Below, piece by piece: positions 62,867-64,000 of a stretch of 64,000 nt of DNA (its first letter is position 1; each line of letters opens with the position of its first letter). The DNA lies in NCBI GenBank assembly GCA_022792135.1, contig JAAWAM010000022.1, forward strand, positions 1-64,000. Reading direction: 5' to 3'. This DNA comes from Clostridia bacterium (GTDB taxonomy: Bacteria; Bacillota; Clostridia; TANB77; CAG-508). The notes under the pieces were generated by a model. That model worked only from the letters and a program-made list of their open reading frames with translations. It ran no database searches and was not told the DNA's origin. A program made the translations under genes and the position numbers.

Positions 62867-63964
62867 CTATCTCCTATCAAAAATCGTTTTAAACACACCC
62901 TTATCAATCAAATTAGCAAAAATATTCTTAAAAATAATCAGCACAATAGGACCAATCAAAAGACCCATAACACCAATCACCTGAAACCCTGTATACATCG
63001 CAATCAAAGTAAAAATTGGATGAACCCCTATATTTTTACTCACTAATTTAGGTTCTAACACCTGTCTTACCACAGACATAATAATCAGTAAAACAATAAT
63101 AGCAATTCCCAAATTAATATCCCCATTAATAGCACATAAAATTGCCCATGGAATCATAACGGTTCCTGAACCAAGAATGGGAAGAGCATCTACAAATCCA
63201 ATGGCTAATGCCATTAAAAGTGGATATTGGATATTAAATCCTGTAAATTCCAATACATATAATCCAACTAAAGAAATGATAAAAGAAACTAATATTAAAG
63301 TTGCTTCTGCCTTTAGGTAACCTCCTAGCGTTTCAATTAAATCAATTAGGTGTGTTCTTAATTTTTTGACCCACACTTTTGGAAGATGATATTCAATTTG
63401 GTCTAAAATATAAATTTTATCAACACAAATAAAGTATAATGCCACTACAGTAATACCAATACAAATAGCAATGGATGGTAAACTAGTCACAACATTTAGC
63501 AAGCCTGTTAAGGCTCCTCGTAACCAGTTAGAAGCAGTTGTTAACAAATCTTCTGTTGAATTTTCAATAACCGTTAAGATTTCATTTGATAGGCGTATTT
63601 TATCAAAATTAAAGGTTGAAATTAAATTTTGAAATTGTATGTATGCCTTATCAAAATAATCATTTAAGCCTTGTAATAAACTAGAAGATTCTGAAAACAA
63701 TGTGATAATAAGCCAAGCTAATGTTCCTAGTATAATTCCAGAAACAATTGTAAAAATAATAATAGAACTAGTTCTTCTGGTTAAATTTGTTTTTCTCATA
63801 ATCAATTTAATTGCTGGTTCTATCATTAAGGAAATAATAAAAGCAACTAAAAAAGGCATATAAAAAATGGATAACTTTAACCCAATATATAATCCTAATA
63901 AAATAAAAGCCACATATAAAATTCTTTTTGCTACTCTTGTCCAATAAGAAACATCAAAAATCAT
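62867..63964 (-). CDS. AI-2E family transporter (PerM/TqsA-like)
   Basis: The 365-aa membrane protein has the family layout: two N-terminal helices (ILYVAFILLGLYIGLKL, MPFLVAFIISLMIEPAIKL), a soluble section (about 95-150), then six more helices with the conserved GFVDALPILGSGTVMIPWA and the end MYTGFQVIGVMGLLIGPI. Members export small molecules or ions; the YtvI-type sporulation protein belongs here. The substrate is unknown. It starts at 63964 after GGAGGAAACT. Confidence 0.92.
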   Translation of the reverse strand: MIFDVSYWTRVAKRILYVAFILLGLYIGLKLSIFYMPFLVAFIISLMIEPAIKLIMRKTNLTRRTSSIIIFTIVSGIILGTLAWLIITLFSESSSLLQGLNDYFDKAYIQFQNLISTFNFDKIRLSNEILTVIENSTEDLLTTASNWLRGALTGLLNVVTSLPSIAICIGITVVALYFICVDKIYILDQIEYHLPKVWVKKLRTHLIDLIETLGGYLKAEATLILVSFIISLVGLYVLEFTGFNIQYPLLMALAIGFVDALPILGSGTVMIPWAILCAINGDINLGIAIIVLLIIMSVVRQVLEPKLVSKNIGVHPIFTLIAMYTGFQVIGVMGLLIGPIVLIIFKNIFANLIDKGVFKTIFDRR

Positions 63965-64000
63965 AGTTTCCTCCTACCTTTATTATATGCAAAAAGACGG

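Overview
The window comes from a low-GC, spore-forming Firmicute of the class Clostridia. The evidence is very AT-rich DNA with AGGAGG-type ribosome binding sites and many sporulation genes: cotJC fragments, a SigH-like sigma factor, dipicolinate synthase B, YabP/YabQ, a SpoVB-like flippase and a spore-type superoxide dismutase. The lineage cannot be fixed further from sequence alone; an uncultured gut clostridium is my guess.

Layout. 1-6,960: an accessory block with two large serine recombinases (one cut by the window start) and two pieces of the spore-coat gene cotJC, plus a radical SAM enzyme, an alpha/beta hydrolase and a YdcF-like protein. 7,020-12,900: an IbrA/IbrB-type pair, Sua5/YwlC, and an ArsR-CadA metal efflux operon. 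12,965-20,055: DNA repair, a GH18 cell-wall protein, SigH, tRNA-Thr, thrS with an attenuator, and ychF. 20,275-23,780: surface genes (LPKTG protein, sortase, signal peptidase I, pseudopilin-like protein). 23,893-30,654: sod, flippase, spoVFB, pepF, an SOS-controlled yneA-like gene and a Xer-type recombinase. 31,457-39,131: PBP1A, serine dehydratase, ogt, gene remnants and a beta-lactamase-fold protein. 39,876-45,771: a complete filamentous-phage (inovirus-like) prophage between 28-bp direct repeats. 45,964-64,000: housekeeping (rho, divIC-yabQ-yabP, lysC, prfB, secA, guaB, guaA), a HaeIII-like restriction-modification pair, a divergent RelA/SpoT-like protein and an AI-2E family exporter.

Most striking observation. 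Four genes look broken by a frameshift: an unknown protein, the IbrA/DUF3440 protein, CadA, and PBP1A (twice). All five breaks are the same event, an in-frame CGG codon where skipping one base (+1) restores the family sequence, always after a codon ending in T. By eye I found only one other in-frame CGG in any gene of the window, near the end of the radical SAM gene. This looks like +1 recoding at a nearly unused CGG codon rather than random damage.

Second observation. Three unlinked loci (16.3, 30.8 and 62.3 kb) share a roughly 150-nt promoter-proximal RNA leader with compensatory changes in its main stem, a conserved core and a hairpin directly before a strong ribosome binding site. Each leader precedes a different small ORF, and two of those ORFs are packed with perfect inverted repeats.

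Other recoding: prfB carries the classical CTT TGA C +1 site, and the prophage adsorption protein needs a -1 shift at an A6 run. Coordinates and reading frames were worked out by eye; family assignments come from motif recognition, not database searches.
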